A stretch of 64,000 bases of DNA. It comes from Stutzerimonas xanthomarina DSM 18231 (GTDB lineage: Bacteria > Pseudomonadota > Gammaproteobacteria > Pseudomonadales > Pseudomonadaceae). Positions 7,959 through 15,987 of this stretch are shown here, piece by piece; position 1 is the first letter of the stretch, and every line of letters begins with the position of its first letter. A program made the position numbers and the translations under genes. Where the stretch lies: NCBI RefSeq assembly GCF_900129835.1, contig NZ_FQXA01000006.1:1-64000 (forward strand), given 5' to 3'. The notes below the pieces were generated by a model. It was not told where the DNA came from. It was given only the letters and a program-made list of their open reading frames with translations, and made no database searches.

Positions 7959-9062
7959 ATGAGCGTCATTCGCCAGTTGCAGAACAACAAGAAAGACATG
8001 GAGCAGACCCGCCTTCAGACCCAGGCCATGCCGGAACTGAAAGCCGGCGAAGCCCTGCTGCGCATCAGCCGACTGGCGCTGACGACGAACAATGTCACTT
8101 ATGCCGCGTTTGGCGAGACCCCTCATCTGCGCTACTGGGACTTCTTCCCAACGGGCGATGCCGACTGGTTCCACATGCCCGCCTGGGGATTTGCCGAGGT
8201 CGTGGAAAGCACCGTTGATGGCCTGGCGAAGGGCGAGCGCTTCTATGGCTTCTGGCCGATCGCCAGCCATCTGGTCATGCAACCGGTGCGGGTCTCCGAG
8301 CGCGGATTCTACGACGGTGCCGAACACCGGCTTGAACTCACATCAGCCTACAACCAGTACCAGCGCATCAGCAGCGATGACGCTTATCGCGCCGAGAGCG
8401 AGAACTACCAGATGTTGTTGCGCCCGCTGTTCATCACCTCGTTCATGCTGGCCGACTTTCTCGATGACAACGCCTTCTTCGGCGCGCGCCAGATCCTGGT
8501 CTCCAGTGCCTCAAGCAAGACGGCGTACGGGACTGCCTTCTGCCTGCAGGACAATCCAGCCGTACAGCTGATCGGCCTCACCTCCCCGGGCAATATCGAT
8601 TTCGTACAACGCCTGGGCTGCTACCGCCAGGCGCTTGGCTACGACCAGCTCGCATCGCTGGACCCGAGCGTGCCCACGCTGTACGTGGACTTCTCGGGTA
8701 GCGCCAGCCTTCGCCAGCAAATCCATGGACATTTCAAAGAGGCTCTGGTGTACGACTGCTACGCCGGGTCTGCCCAAAGTCATGAATACAGCAAACGTGA
8801 TCAGACGTTGGCCGGACCGCAACCACAGCCCTATTTCGCGCCGTACCAGATCAAGAAACGCAACGCCGACTGGGGGCCTGCCGAGGTGACACGCCGCTTC
8901 AACGAAGCGCAGCTGGCCTTTATCGCTCGGGTGAGCGACGCGCAGCAGCCCTGGATGCAGGTCAACGAACACGCCGGCCTTGAAGCGGCACAAGCGCTAG
9001 CCGAGTCCTTGATCAAAGGCGATATCAACCCGTTGGCAGGCCACGCCGTGGTCCTGGACTGA
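7959..9062 (+). CDS. DUF2855 family protein (MDR-superfamily-like)
   Basis: A 367-residue protein recognised as DUF2855 from LRISRLALTTNNVTYAAFG and the following HLRYWDFFP, features of this family, which resembles zinc-free medium-chain dehydrogenases/reductases. No zinc-ligand pattern of alcohol dehydrogenases is present, and the nucleotide-binding loop is poorly conserved (SSASSKTAYG). Function unknown. ATG at 7959 has AAGG at good spacing and gives the family's usual N-terminus; an in-frame ATG at 7926 also has a possible site. AACAACAA (7983-7990), an AAnAANAA pattern bound by Hfq/Crc, lies within codons 9-11. Probably controlled by the divergent TetR gene. Confidence 0.8.
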   Translation: MSVIRQLQNNKKDMEQTRLQTQAMPELKAGEALLRISRLALTTNNVTYAAFGETPHLRYWDFFPTGDADWFHMPAWGFAEVVESTVDGLAKGERFYGFWPIASHLVMQPVRVSERGFYDGAEHRLELTSAYNQYQRISSDDAYRAESENYQMLLRPLFITSFMLADFLDDNAFFGARQILVSSASSKTAYGTAFCLQDNPAVQLIGLTSPGNIDFVQRLGCYRQALGYDQLASLDPSVPTLYVDFSGSASLRQQIHGHFKEALVYDCYAGSAQSHEYSKRDQTLAGPQPQPYFAPYQIKKRNADWGPAEVTRRFNEAQLAFIARVSDAQQPWMQVNEHAGLEAAQALAESLIKGDINPLAGHAVVLD

Positions 9063-9172
9063 CCCGCTAACACTGCCGTTTACGGCGTGTCATCCGAACG
9101 TATTGAGCGTGAGGCTGGCGTCATTTGCGCAAGCCGCTAGCCTGACTATCAGACTGACTCTGAGGAGCGAGG

Positions 9173-9559
9173 ATGACTGGCGACGAGATCACCGATTGCT
9201 ACCAAGGCTACATCGCCTGCTTGAACAGCCAGAACTGGCCGGAGCTGGGTCACTTTGTCCATGACGAGGTGCATTACAACGGCAAGTTCGTGGGGCTGGG
9301 TGGCTATCGCCGGATGCTTGAAGAGGACTTCCGAGCGATTCCCGATTTGCAGTTCACCATCGGGCTGCTGATCGCCGAACCGCCGCATGTAGCGGTGCAG
9401 CTGCTGTTCGATTGCACCCCCATAGCGGACTTGTTCGGCTTTGCAGTAAACGGAAAACGGGTGGCCTTCACCGAAAACGTGTTCTATGCGTTCAGCGAGG
9501 GAAAGATCCGGAACGTCTGGTCCGTGATCGACAAGGCCGCTGTTGGCGACCAACTCTGA
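9173..9559 (+). CDS. SnoaL-like / ester cyclase-type protein
   Basis: A 128-residue protein of the NTF2-like SnoaL superfamily. The family's run of short helices and a curved sheet can be followed: ITDCYQGYIACLNSQNWPEL, then GYRRMLEEDFRAIPDLQF, then GKRVAFTENVFYAFSEGKIRNVWSVID. These are typical of ester-cyclase-annotated proteins, most of which have no known substrate. GAGGAGCGAGG precedes the ATG. It follows the DUF2855 gene by 110 bp on the same strand and could be co-transcribed with it. Confidence 0.72.
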   Translation: MTGDEITDCYQGYIACLNSQNWPELGHFVHDEVHYNGKFVGLGGYRRMLEEDFRAIPDLQFTIGLLIAEPPHVAVQLLFDCTPIADLFGFAVNGKRVAFTENVFYAFSEGKIRNVWSVIDKAAVGDQL

Positions 9560-9657
9560 TCGAGTGGGCCGTCAGAATGCGCTGCGATTGACAGACTGGT
9601 GCGGTGCTGGCGAATCCCGGCGCACCTGATCGTCAAACGCAGCGGGAGCAGGATTCA

Positions 9658-9986
9658 AAGCCGGTTGTCGTGCAGCCCGGCATAGAGGCGGGTCATTTCG
9701 TTGAGCTGACGGAACATCGATTCGGCATTCACCGCCACGATGGTGGACACGAACTGCTTGGAGGTGAACGCCTTGCTCGCGAACTTCCAGCGGGCGTCGG
9801 TCTTGCGCAGGGCTTCGGCGATTTCTGCGTTGGGTGCATCGGCTGTCTGCAGCTCGGCCATGTCATGAGGTAATCCTTGCCGACGATCTGTCCCAGGCTG
9901 CGCTGCAGACCGGCCATGTTCATGATTTCCAAAGGCGCCGTATCCGCCCAGCACATCGCACTCAGCAGGCTGCAACCCAATAGCAC
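9658..9986 (-). pseudogene. Decayed gene for a secreted PilJ-type (type IV pilus MCP N-terminal) domain protein
   Basis: Two frames together resemble a PilJ-domain protein. From 9986 (GTG) the first reads a signal-like start, then ADTAPLEIMNMAGLQRSLGQ and KDYLM, the hallmark helix of the PilJ/type IV pili methyl-accepting transducer domain. Near 9870 the reading switches frame, and a second frame continues AELQTADAPNAEIAEALRKT to HDNRL and stops at 9658. A frameshift near KDYLM and an internal shortening relative to family members make this non-functional. Such genes encode periplasmic sensor-like proteins of about 170-200 residues. It lies 61 bp downstream of the HxlR gene on the same strand. 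Confidence 0.7.
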
Positions 9987-10046
9987 AGCGGTGTCGAGTG
10001 CCTGTAGAAAGGCGAACGCTGGCGGTAACGTATCGGCTGTTCGGCT

Positions 10047-10430
10047 TCAGCCCCGCCTGCGCGACGTGCTTCTCGGCTGCAGCTGATCCAGCGCGCTGGA
10101 GTTCTGCCTCGCCCAGTCGTAAATCATTTCGATCGGCTGGACCATGAGTTTGCCGAGCGGCGACAGCGCATAGCTCACTGCTGGCGGTACCGAGTCGAGC
10201 GTGTGGCGTTCGATCAGGCCGCTGACCTCCAGCTCGCGCAGGGTCTGTATCAGCATTTTCTTGGATATACCGGGCAGGCTTCGATGCAATGCGCCACTGC
10301 GGGCAGTGCCATCGTGCCGAGCATGCAGGGTGTGCAGAATCATGCTCGTCCACTTGGTGGAGAAGATCTCGAGCACGCGTCTTGGGGCGCAATCTTCGCG
10401 CCATTGTTCTTCGTCAGAGCCGGGTTGCAT
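10047..10430 (-). CDS. HxlR-family transcriptional regulator
   Basis: A 127-residue winged-helix regulator of the HxlR (DUF24) type. It begins with the Cys-containing segment DCAPRRVLEIFSTKWTSMIL (the CP/CxxxxxLxxIxGKW region of the family) and continues LHRSLPGISKKMLIQTLREL as the recognition helix and LTLDSVPPAVSYALSPLG as the wing. Members often sense thiol-reactive compounds through this N-terminal cysteine. It is divergent from a PRISE-type reductase gene, with a perfect inverted repeat in between. The C-terminus SALDQLQPRSTSRRRG has no match and may reflect a shifted end. Confidence 0.82.
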   Translation of the reverse strand: MQPGSDEEQWREDCAPRRVLEIFSTKWTSMILHTLHARHDGTARSGALHRSLPGISKKMLIQTLRELEVSGLIERHTLDSVPPAVSYALSPLGKLMVQPIEMIYDWARQNSSALDQLQPRSTSRRRG

Positions 10431-10450
10431 CGGGGATGGTTACCATTTGG

Positions 10451-10468
10451 TGCCGACTTGGGTCGGCA
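10451..10468. promoter_or_regulatory. Candidate HxlR operator (perfect inverted repeat)
   Basis: TGCCGAC-TTGG-GTCGGCA is a perfect 7-bp dyad located midway in the 88-bp gap between the divergent HxlR and reductase genes. A dimeric winged-helix regulator could bind here and control both genes. Binding is inferred from position only. Confidence 0.5.
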
Positions 10469-10518
10469 TCTTCGAGTGAGTAAGGTGCAGGCCTGTTTCG
10501 CTTTGTGGGGTTTTGAAC

Positions 10519-11580
10519 ATGACAAATCAAGCACTGGTGGTCGGCTCGAGTGGGATCGTTGGCAGCGCGGTGTCTCGCCTGTTGGCCAAGAAAGGTTGGT
10601 CCTTTGCCGGCCTCGCCCGTCGCCCGAGTCAGGAATCGGGCGTCACCCCGATCAGCGCGGATCTGCTGGACCCGGCGGCGCTGTCTTCAGCGCTGGCCGA
10701 CGTTTCGCCCACTCATCTTTTTCTGACCACGTGGGCGCGCCAAGCCAGTGAAGCGGAGAATATCCGCGTCAATGCACTGATGATTCGCAATGTGCTCGAA
10801 GCCGTTCGAGCTTCAGGCTCGGTTCGCCATGTGGCGCTGGTCACCGGGCTTAAACATTACCTCGGCCCATTCGAAGCCTACGGCAAGGGCACGCTGCCAC
10901 AAACGCCGTTTCGTGAGGAACAAGGGCGACTCGACGTCGAGAATTTCTACTACGCCCAGGAAGACGAGGTATTTGCGGCGGCCGAACGCGATGGCTTCAG
11001 TTGGAGCGTTCACCGCCCCCACACCGTCACTGGAATCGCAGTCGGCAACGCGATGAATATGGCAACGACGCTGGCCGTGTACGCCTCGATCTGCCGTCAG
11101 ACCGGTCGGCCCTTCCGCTTTCCGGGCTCGGAAGTCCAGTGGAACAGCCTGACCGACATGACCGATGCGGGCCAGCTGGCCCGGCACCTGCACTGGGCTT
11201 CGACTACACCGGCCGCCGCCAACCAGGCCTTCAACATCGTCAACGGTGACGTGTTCCGCTGGAAGTGGATGTGGGCGCGAATTGCCGAGTGGTTCGGCAT
11301 CGACGCGGCCCCCTTCGATGGCCAGCCCGCTCCGCTGGAACAACAAATGGCAAACGATGCCGAGGTCTGGGCAAAGATGGCCAAGCAGTTCGGTTTGGCT
11401 GAAGCGGATATCGGCAAGCTCATCTCGCCTTGGCACACCGACGCCGATCTGGGCCGCCCAATCGAGGTAGTGACAGACATGTCGAAGAGCCGAAAGCTTG
11501 GCTTTCTGGATTATCAGGCAAGTGACGACGCATTCTTCGACGTGTTCACCAAGCTGCGCGCCAGCAAACTCATCCCCTGA
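10519..11580 (+). CDS. NAD(P)-dependent SDR, PRISE (progesterone 5-beta-reductase/iridoid synthase-like)
   Basis: A 353-residue extended short-chain dehydrogenase. The Rossmann loop is VVGSSGIVGSAVSRLL (about 6-21), followed by the cofactor-discriminating ARRPS. The sequence VTGLKHYLGPFEAYGKG and the later VHRPHTVTGIAVGNAMN match the PRISE branch, enzymes that reduce activated C=C bonds of enones with NADPH, using Lys and Tyr. The catalytic tyrosine would lie in ENFYYAQED. ATG at 10519 is preferred over a TTG six bases earlier. Likely regulated by the divergent HxlR protein; the physiological substrate is unknown. Confidence 0.8.
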   Translation: MTNQALVVGSSGIVGSAVSRLLAKKGWSFAGLARRPSQESGVTPISADLLDPAALSSALADVSPTHLFLTTWARQASEAENIRVNALMIRNVLEAVRASGSVRHVALVTGLKHYLGPFEAYGKGTLPQTPFREEQGRLDVENFYYAQEDEVFAAAERDGFSWSVHRPHTVTGIAVGNAMNMATTLAVYASICRQTGRPFRFPGSEVQWNSLTDMTDAGQLARHLHWASTTPAAANQAFNIVNGDVFRWKWMWARIAEWFGIDAAPFDGQPAPLEQQMANDAEVWAKMAKQFGLAEADIGKLISPWHTDADLGRPIEVVTDMSKSRKLGFLDYQASDDAFFDVFTKLRASKLIP

Positions 11581-11628
11581 TCGGAGCCGGGTATTCCGGG
11601 CCCACCGACAATTGGGCTGTCCCGTATA

Positions 11629-11649
11629 CTCGCGCGTTTTCCGCGCGAG
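11629..11649 (+). terminator. Stem-loop, probable terminator after the SDR gene
   Basis: CTCGCGCG and CGCGCGAG form a perfect 8-bp stem with loop TTTTC, followed by TCTTTTCCC. It lies just after the SDR gene and only ten bases before the GTG start of the next gene, so it could also act as a 5' leader structure. TATACT (11625-11630), a good -10 sequence, overlaps its left side. Confidence 0.45.
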
Positions 11650-11659
11650 TCTTTTCCCA

Positions 11660-12151
11660 GTGAGCAACAAACGTTACGCCTGCATCGGCCTGAGCAATCC
11701 GAAGTCGCCTTCCAATGTCGGCGCAATCATGCGGGCGGCGGGCTGCTATGGCGCGGCTTCGGTGTTCTACACCGGCACTCGTTATGACCGAGCCAAGGAT
11801 TTCATCACCGATACCAAGAAAGTCCATCAGGACATCCCACTGATCAACATTGATGACCTGCGCAAAATCCTGCCGCTCGGCTGCGTGCCGGTCGCCGTGG
11901 AGTTAGTCGAGGGTGCTCGCGCCCTCCCCGAGTACACCCATCCGGATCGCGCGCTGTACATCTTCGGTGCCGAAGATGGCTCGCTGAGCAAAGAGATCCG
12001 CGACTGGTGTGAAGACGTGGTCTACATCCCCACCAACGGCTGCATGAATTTGGCGGCGACGGTCAACGTGGTGCTCTACGACCGCCTGGCCAAGGGCAAC
12101 AACACCCGCTCGGGCCCCGGGTTCGGACGTCAAGCTCAACAAAGCACTTAA
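11660..12151 (+). CDS. SpoU/TrmH-family RNA 2'-O-methyltransferase
   Basis: A 163-residue SPOUT methyltransferase starting with GTG. The three family motifs are present: SNVGAIMRAAGCYGAAS (motif 1, about 14-30), ALYIFGAEDGSLSKEI (motif 2, about 98-113) and VYIPTNGCMNLAATVNVVLYDR (motif 3, about 122-143), which form the trefoil-knot SAM site. It probably methylates a ribose in tRNA or rRNA; the position modified cannot be told. It is a compact catalytic unit without an N-terminal RNA-binding extension, like TrmL. The ribosome site is weak. A GC-rich hairpin lies directly upstream. Confidence 0.85.
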   Translation: MSNKRYACIGLSNPKSPSNVGAIMRAAGCYGAASVFYTGTRYDRAKDFITDTKKVHQDIPLINIDDLRKILPLGCVPVAVELVEGARALPEYTHPDRALYIFGAEDGSLSKEIRDWCEDVVYIPTNGCMNLAATVNVVLYDRLAKGNNTRSGPGFGRQAQQST

Positions 12152-12237
12152 TCGAATGCTAGGGGCACGGTTGGGCGAGCCATAGACGCAGTGACCTGCG
12201 GGCGAACCGGCAGGCCTCACGGATAAGCCGAGCTAAG

Positions 12238-12366
12238 TCACGCGGGCTTCATCATCACCAGAATGAAGCCGGCGACGATGCCGGCCACGGCGATTGCCCA
12301 GCCGATCCGATGCGCACGGTTCTTTTCTGCTTGCCGAACAGGGTCTACTGGCTTTTTCTTTCTCAC
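12238..12366 (-). CDS. Short basic single-span membrane protein (42 residues)
   Basis: A GTG-initiated frame too short to be noticed by length alone. The start has AGGT seven bases upstream. The product begins with a basic segment, RKKKPVDPVRQAEKNRAHR, followed by one hydrophobic helix, IGWAIAVAGIVAGFILVMM, and ends KPA. Topology rules put the basic part in the cytoplasm. No family is recognised. The clean ribosome site and strongly patterned sequence argue for a real gene. It is convergent with the SpoU gene. Confidence 0.65.
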   Translation of the reverse strand: MRKKKPVDPVRQAEKNRAHRIGWAIAVAGIVAGFILVMMKPA

Positions 12367-12517
12367 GATCTACCTGCTTTTGAAAAAAACACGACTGCTG
12401 ACTAGCACGTTGCGCTACCGGGCTTGAGGCGCGTCCTTTTTAGGCTGGGCCGATCGAATTGTCCAGTACGCTGCTTGGCGAAGGGTCCTCTGCAACAAAT
12501 GAAACAGCTGCCGCCGG

Positions 12518-12667
12518 CTATCCGAGCGGGCTCTCTCCAGCATTCGGCTCGTCTTTGGGCTCTACCGTTTCCTCCGGGTCGTTTTCACCCGAATCAGGCA
12601 CGTCGCCATATTCGTCATAGTCCGGTGGGGTCAGGCCATCCTTGAGTGGATCGTTAGGGTCGGTCAT
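12518..12667 (-). CDS. Small acidic protein (49 residues), unknown function
   Basis: ATG at 12667 is preceded by AGGA eight bases upstream. The product starts MTDPNDPLKDGLTPPDYDEY and continues with Asp, Glu and Pro-rich sequence to GESPLG. It is strongly acidic, lacks cysteines and aromatic clusters, and is probably disordered. No family is recognised. It lies on the same strand as the 42-residue membrane protein, 151 bp upstream of it; the two could form a short transcript with one acidic and one basic product. Confidence 0.6.
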   Translation of the reverse strand: MTDPNDPLKDGLTPPDYDEYGDVPDSGENDPEETVEPKDEPNAGESPLG

Positions 12668-12811
12668 GTCATCGGTCCTGATCAGTTACGTGAAAGATGA
12701 ACAGCTCAGTTGTTCGAACGCTCCTCTCAACGAAATGTTCGCAGGCGACCGATCAGTATCCGAAAATACTCGCCATCGTGAAGGTCAGGCGTTGCGTTCG
12801 TGCGGCACCGG

Positions 12812-13660
12812 CTAGGGCGCACCGAAGAGTGCGACCCAGTAGATGCCCGCATCGCTCTGCGGATCCACCGCATAGGCCGCGCCCAGCTCACTGAATTGCG
12901 GGTTCATCAGATTGGCGCAATGCCCCGGATTCGCCAGCCAACCTTCGACGATCTGCCGCGGTCGGTCCAGCGCGGCTGCGATGTTCTGGGCGACCGGCGC
13001 GCCGGGATACCCGGCCAGCTCCGCCCTGTCGCCCGGCGTACGTCCATCCCGATCCAGGTGGCTGAAAAAGTTGCCGTTGGCCATGGCTCGGCTGTGGGCT
13101 TCGGAGAGGCTGGCAAGCGTAGCGTTCCAGCTAAGCGGAGCGGCTGCAGCGAAGGGTTTGCCAGCACACTGGCGCGCGCTGGCACGCACGCGATTGATTT
13201 CGTCGAGTAGCGCCTGCCCTTCTGCCTGCGCGTCTTTCAAATGCCCGCCGAGCATCGGCCGCGCCAGGACGATGCGCCAGTCGCGCCCCTCGCGACTGAC
13301 GCCGATGTCGGTGTATTGCGGATCGAGCACCACGCGACAGAAGCTTTCGCGCAGCGCCTGCATCGCGGCTTGTGCATCACGCGGTCCGGACAGACTGATG
13401 GCCTGAACATTGGCCATCGGATAACCGTTGCGTGCCAATGAGCCCTGCAGATCACCGGCGCCAGTGGCAGGCAACACCAGGCGCGGGTCGGACGAAAGGG
13501 CCGTCAGCTCCTCACTCGCCCGGTCTTTGCAACGCTGCACTTCGCTGCGGTAGGCGTTGATCGTCTCGATCAATTGCGCCTCCTCCGCTGCGCTGGCCGC
13601 AATCGCCATAGCGCTGCCGGTGAGCGTTACCAAAAGCAGTGAGAGGGAAAGCAGGCGCAT
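12812..13660 (-). CDS. CAP/SCP-domain secreted protein (paralogue 1)
   Basis: A 282-residue exported protein. Signal peptide at about 1-24 (ending IAASA). Residues up to about 140 are a family-specific N-terminal domain with a Cys pair. The C-terminal CAP domain runs from about 155: LSWNATLASLSEAHSRAMAN, then FFSHLDRDGRTPGDRA, then AQNIAAALDRPRQIVEGWLA and NPGHCANLMNP. His in SHL and the GHC motif with Glu are the CAP cavity residues. Bacterial CAP proteins have no firmly known role. GGAG precedes the ATG. A diverged paralogue lies at 48571-49467 with the same two-domain arrangement. Confidence 0.85.
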   Translation of the reverse strand: MRLLSLSLLLVTLTGSAMAIAASAAEEAQLIETINAYRSEVQRCKDRASEELTALSSDPRLVLPATGAGDLQGSLARNGYPMANVQAISLSGPRDAQAAMQALRESFCRVVLDPQYTDIGVSREGRDWRIVLARPMLGGHLKDAQAEGQALLDEINRVRASARQCAGKPFAAAAPLSWNATLASLSEAHSRAMANGNFFSHLDRDGRTPGDRAELAGYPGAPVAQNIAAALDRPRQIVEGWLANPGHCANLMNPQFSELGAAYAVDPQSDAGIYWVALFGAP

Positions 13661-13763
13661 GAAGATCTCCAGATAGCACGGATGCGGACGCTGAAGATGC
13701 ACCGGGCACGCCCCGGAAGTCGAGCCCATGTGGCGAACCAACCCCCTGAACCAGGGACCGTGC

Positions 13764-13802
13764 TTGGCGTTCCGCACCTCCCGCAATCTATAATCGTTCT
13801 TA
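13764..13802 (+). promoter_or_regulatory. Candidate promoter with overlapping Fur-like site upstream of the two-component genes
   Basis: TATAAT at 13789-13794 is a perfect -10 sequence; TTGGCG at 13764-13769 is a possible -35 with a long 19-bp spacer. CTATAATCGTTCTTA (13788-13802) overlaps it and matches the Fur 7-1-7 pattern at about 10 of 14 positions. The promoter would drive the response regulator gene starting at 13821. Confidence 0.4.
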
Positions 13803-13820
13803 TTTGCACCGGAACTATGC

Positions 13821-14522
13821 ATGTCCTCCTGCGCAGCTCGCCAGATACTGGCGATCGAAGACGATCCGATCCTCGGCCCTCACCTGAAAACCTCTCTGGA
13901 ACATCGTGGCTTTCACGTCACCCTCGCCGATGACGGCCCGACCGGCCTCGCATTGGCCAGCGAAGCGACGTATGACCTGATCCTGCTGGATGTGATGCTG
14001 CCTGAACTCAGCGGCATGGAGTTGCTGACCCGGTTGCGAGAGCAACGCCGCACACCTGTGCTGATGATGTCCGCGTTGGGCAACGAGGCGCACCGTATAC
14101 AGGGCTTCGACAGCGGCGCCGACGACTACCTGCCTAAGCCGTTCAGCATCGAGGAGTTGCAGGTGCGCATCGCGGCGATCCTGCGGCGGGTGGCCTATGA
14201 GCGCAGCGTACCGGCAGCGCCGAATCAGGATGCAGTGCGCTTCGATGACCAACGCAGCGACATGCTGTACGAAGGCCGATGGGTCGGCCTGACGGCCACC
14301 GAATATCGACTGATGAAGGTCCTGCACGACGCCGCCGGCGAAGTGCTGAGTAAGCCGTTTCTCTACCAGCAGGCGCTGCGCCGCGGCTATTCGCAGCATG
14401 ATCGCAGCCTGGACATGCACATCAGCAATATTCGCCGCAAGCTGGCGCGCGAACAGGTGGCAACCCTGCGCCTGGAGTCCGTGTGGGGCAAAGGCTACGT
14501 GCTGGAACTGCAGGCGAGCTGA
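13821..14522 (+). CDS. OmpR/PhoB-family response regulator
   Basis: A 233-residue two-domain regulator. The receiver domain (about 8-122) has the acidic pair in AIEDDP, the phosphorylated Asp in LLDVMLPE, Thr/Ser in MMSAL, and Lys in YLPKPFS. The C-terminal winged helix (about 140-230) ends with HISNIRRKLAREQ and VWGKGYVLEL, the OmpR DNA-binding signature. Its stop overlaps the kinase start by one base (TGATG), so they are translationally coupled. With a TonB-dependent receptor downstream, it resembles PfeR/PirR systems that sense a siderophore and activate the receptor gene. Confidence 0.92.
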   Translation: MSSCAARQILAIEDDPILGPHLKTSLEHRGFHVTLADDGPTGLALASEATYDLILLDVMLPELSGMELLTRLREQRRTPVLMMSALGNEAHRIQGFDSGADDYLPKPFSIEELQVRIAAILRRVAYERSVPAAPNQDAVRFDDQRSDMLYEGRWVGLTATEYRLMKVLHDAAGEVLSKPFLYQQALRRGYSQHDRSLDMHISNIRRKLAREQVATLRLESVWGKGYVLELQAS

Positions 14523-15853
14523 TGCCCAATCGTCATTCGTTGTTCTGGCGCCTAGTGGTGCTGGTTGCAGGGTTCTGTCTGTCGATGATCTGGGCCAGCG
14601 GCTACGTGAGCCGTTATATCGATAGGGCCAGCTCCTTTCTGTCTGAACAGGCGCGCGACACCCTCACCAGCTATGCACACGAAGCCAAGGTTGCGCTGCA
14701 AACGGGCCCAGCGGCGATGGCGCAGTGGCTGATTGTTATGAAAGAACGTGAGCCGGGCTGGCTCGTGGTCGTGGACCAACAACTGCAACCGCTCGGTGGC
14801 CAGACGCTGAGCGACGAGGAACGGCAAAGGCTCACCTTTGTGCGGCATTTCGATTGGCCCATGAGCAGGCGCTATGACGGCCTGCCCCTAGTGTCCGTCC
14901 CGCTAGAGAGCACCGGTGCCAAGTTGATTATCCAGCTGCCGGAACGCTTCCGCCCCTGGCGTAACCATGCGCTACTCACCGCGGGCGGCGTCTATCTGCC
15001 GTTGGTGTTGCTGTCATTGCTGTTCTGCTGGCTGCTCTATCGAATGCTGGTTTCGCCGCTGGACCGCCTGCGCCGGCAGGCCAACGCCTTACGCGGCAAC
15101 CGCCTCGACTCATTGCTGCCGCCCTCCATCGCCCGACGCAACGATGAGCTGGGCGAACTGGGCCGCTCGCTGGAATACCTCACGCAGCGCCTGCGCGATT
15201 CGGTCGCCCAGCAGCAACAGCTGTTACGCGATCTGTCCCACGAGCTGCGCACACCACTGAGCCGGCTGCGTGTCGCCTGCGAGAGCGAGCTGAGCGCCGG
15301 AGACATGCGCAACCGCACCGAGCGTGAAATCAACAGCATGCAGCAACTGGTCGATCACACCCTGGAGTTCGCCTGGCTGGACAGCGAGCAGCCCCGCTTC
15401 GAGTGCGAGCCTGTGGATGTAGCGGCGCTCTGGGACCTGCTGTGCGAGAACGCTTGTTTCGAGGCCGGCTGGCCGCGTGAACGCATCCAGGCGCAGATAC
15501 CGGAAGGCTGCCAGGTGCTCGGCAACCTCAACGCATTGGCGCAAGCCATGGAAAACATTCTGCGCAATGCCATTCGCTATTCCCCCGCGCACGGCGTGGT
15601 TTGCCTGACGGTCGCTCGAGACGGCGACAGCTGGCGTCTGCGCATTCAAGACCAGGGCCCAGGCGTGCCTGAGGCGAAACTGGCCGTCATCTTCAGGCCC
15701 TTCGCGCGACTCAGCGCCGCCCGCCCGGGAGGTGACGGCTTCGGGCTGGGCCTCGCCATCGCCCGCAGCATGGTGGTGATGCAAGGCGGTGCGATCTGGG
15801 CCGAGAACGGAGCGTCCGGGCTGCGCATGATCATTCGCCTGCGAAGTGTATAG
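14522..15853 (+). CDS. Sensor histidine kinase
   Basis: A 443-residue inner-membrane kinase. TM1 is near residues 8-29 and TM2 near 152-174, enclosing a periplasmic sensor of about 120 residues. HAMP follows, then the HisKA box with His in RDLSHELRTPLSRLRV, and an HATPase_c domain with N box NILRNAIRYSP, G1 DQGPGVP and G2 GDGFGLGLAI. The start overlaps the stop of the response regulator by one base. A sensor of this size and position, followed by a TonB receptor, suggests detection of a periplasmic ferric siderophore; the ligand is not predictable. Confidence 0.92.
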   Translation: MPNRHSLFWRLVVLVAGFCLSMIWASGYVSRYIDRASSFLSEQARDTLTSYAHEAKVALQTGPAAMAQWLIVMKEREPGWLVVVDQQLQPLGGQTLSDEERQRLTFVRHFDWPMSRRYDGLPLVSVPLESTGAKLIIQLPERFRPWRNHALLTAGGVYLPLVLLSLLFCWLLYRMLVSPLDRLRRQANALRGNRLDSLLPPSIARRNDELGELGRSLEYLTQRLRDSVAQQQQLLRDLSHELRTPLSRLRVACESELSAGDMRNRTEREINSMQQLVDHTLEFAWLDSEQPRFECEPVDVAALWDLLCENACFEAGWPRERIQAQIPEGCQVLGNLNALAQAMENILRNAIRYSPAHGVVCLTVARDGDSWRLRIQDQGPGVPEAKLAVIFRPFARLSAARPGGDGFGLGLAIARSMVVMQGGAIWAENGASGLRMIIRLRSV

Positions 15854-15878
15854 ATTGTAAATGCGCTTTACTCTCAAA

Positions 15879-15893
15879 TGAGAATACTTAGCA
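15879..15893. promoter_or_regulatory. Fur box upstream of the TonB-dependent receptor
   Basis: TGAGAATACTTAGCA matches the 7-1-7 Fur consensus TGATAATnATTATCA at 12 of 14 defined positions. It lies about 95 bp upstream of the receptor start and just after the kinase gene, so the receptor probably has its own iron-repressed promoter in addition to read-through. Confidence 0.65.
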
Positions 15894-15987
15894 TTGCGAG
15901 CAACTAGCGGATCGCACCGCAGCTCACATGCATGCGCCATATCGTTCATGGCTGCAGACGTAGGTTTTCTCAGGGAGATGGCAGTAC

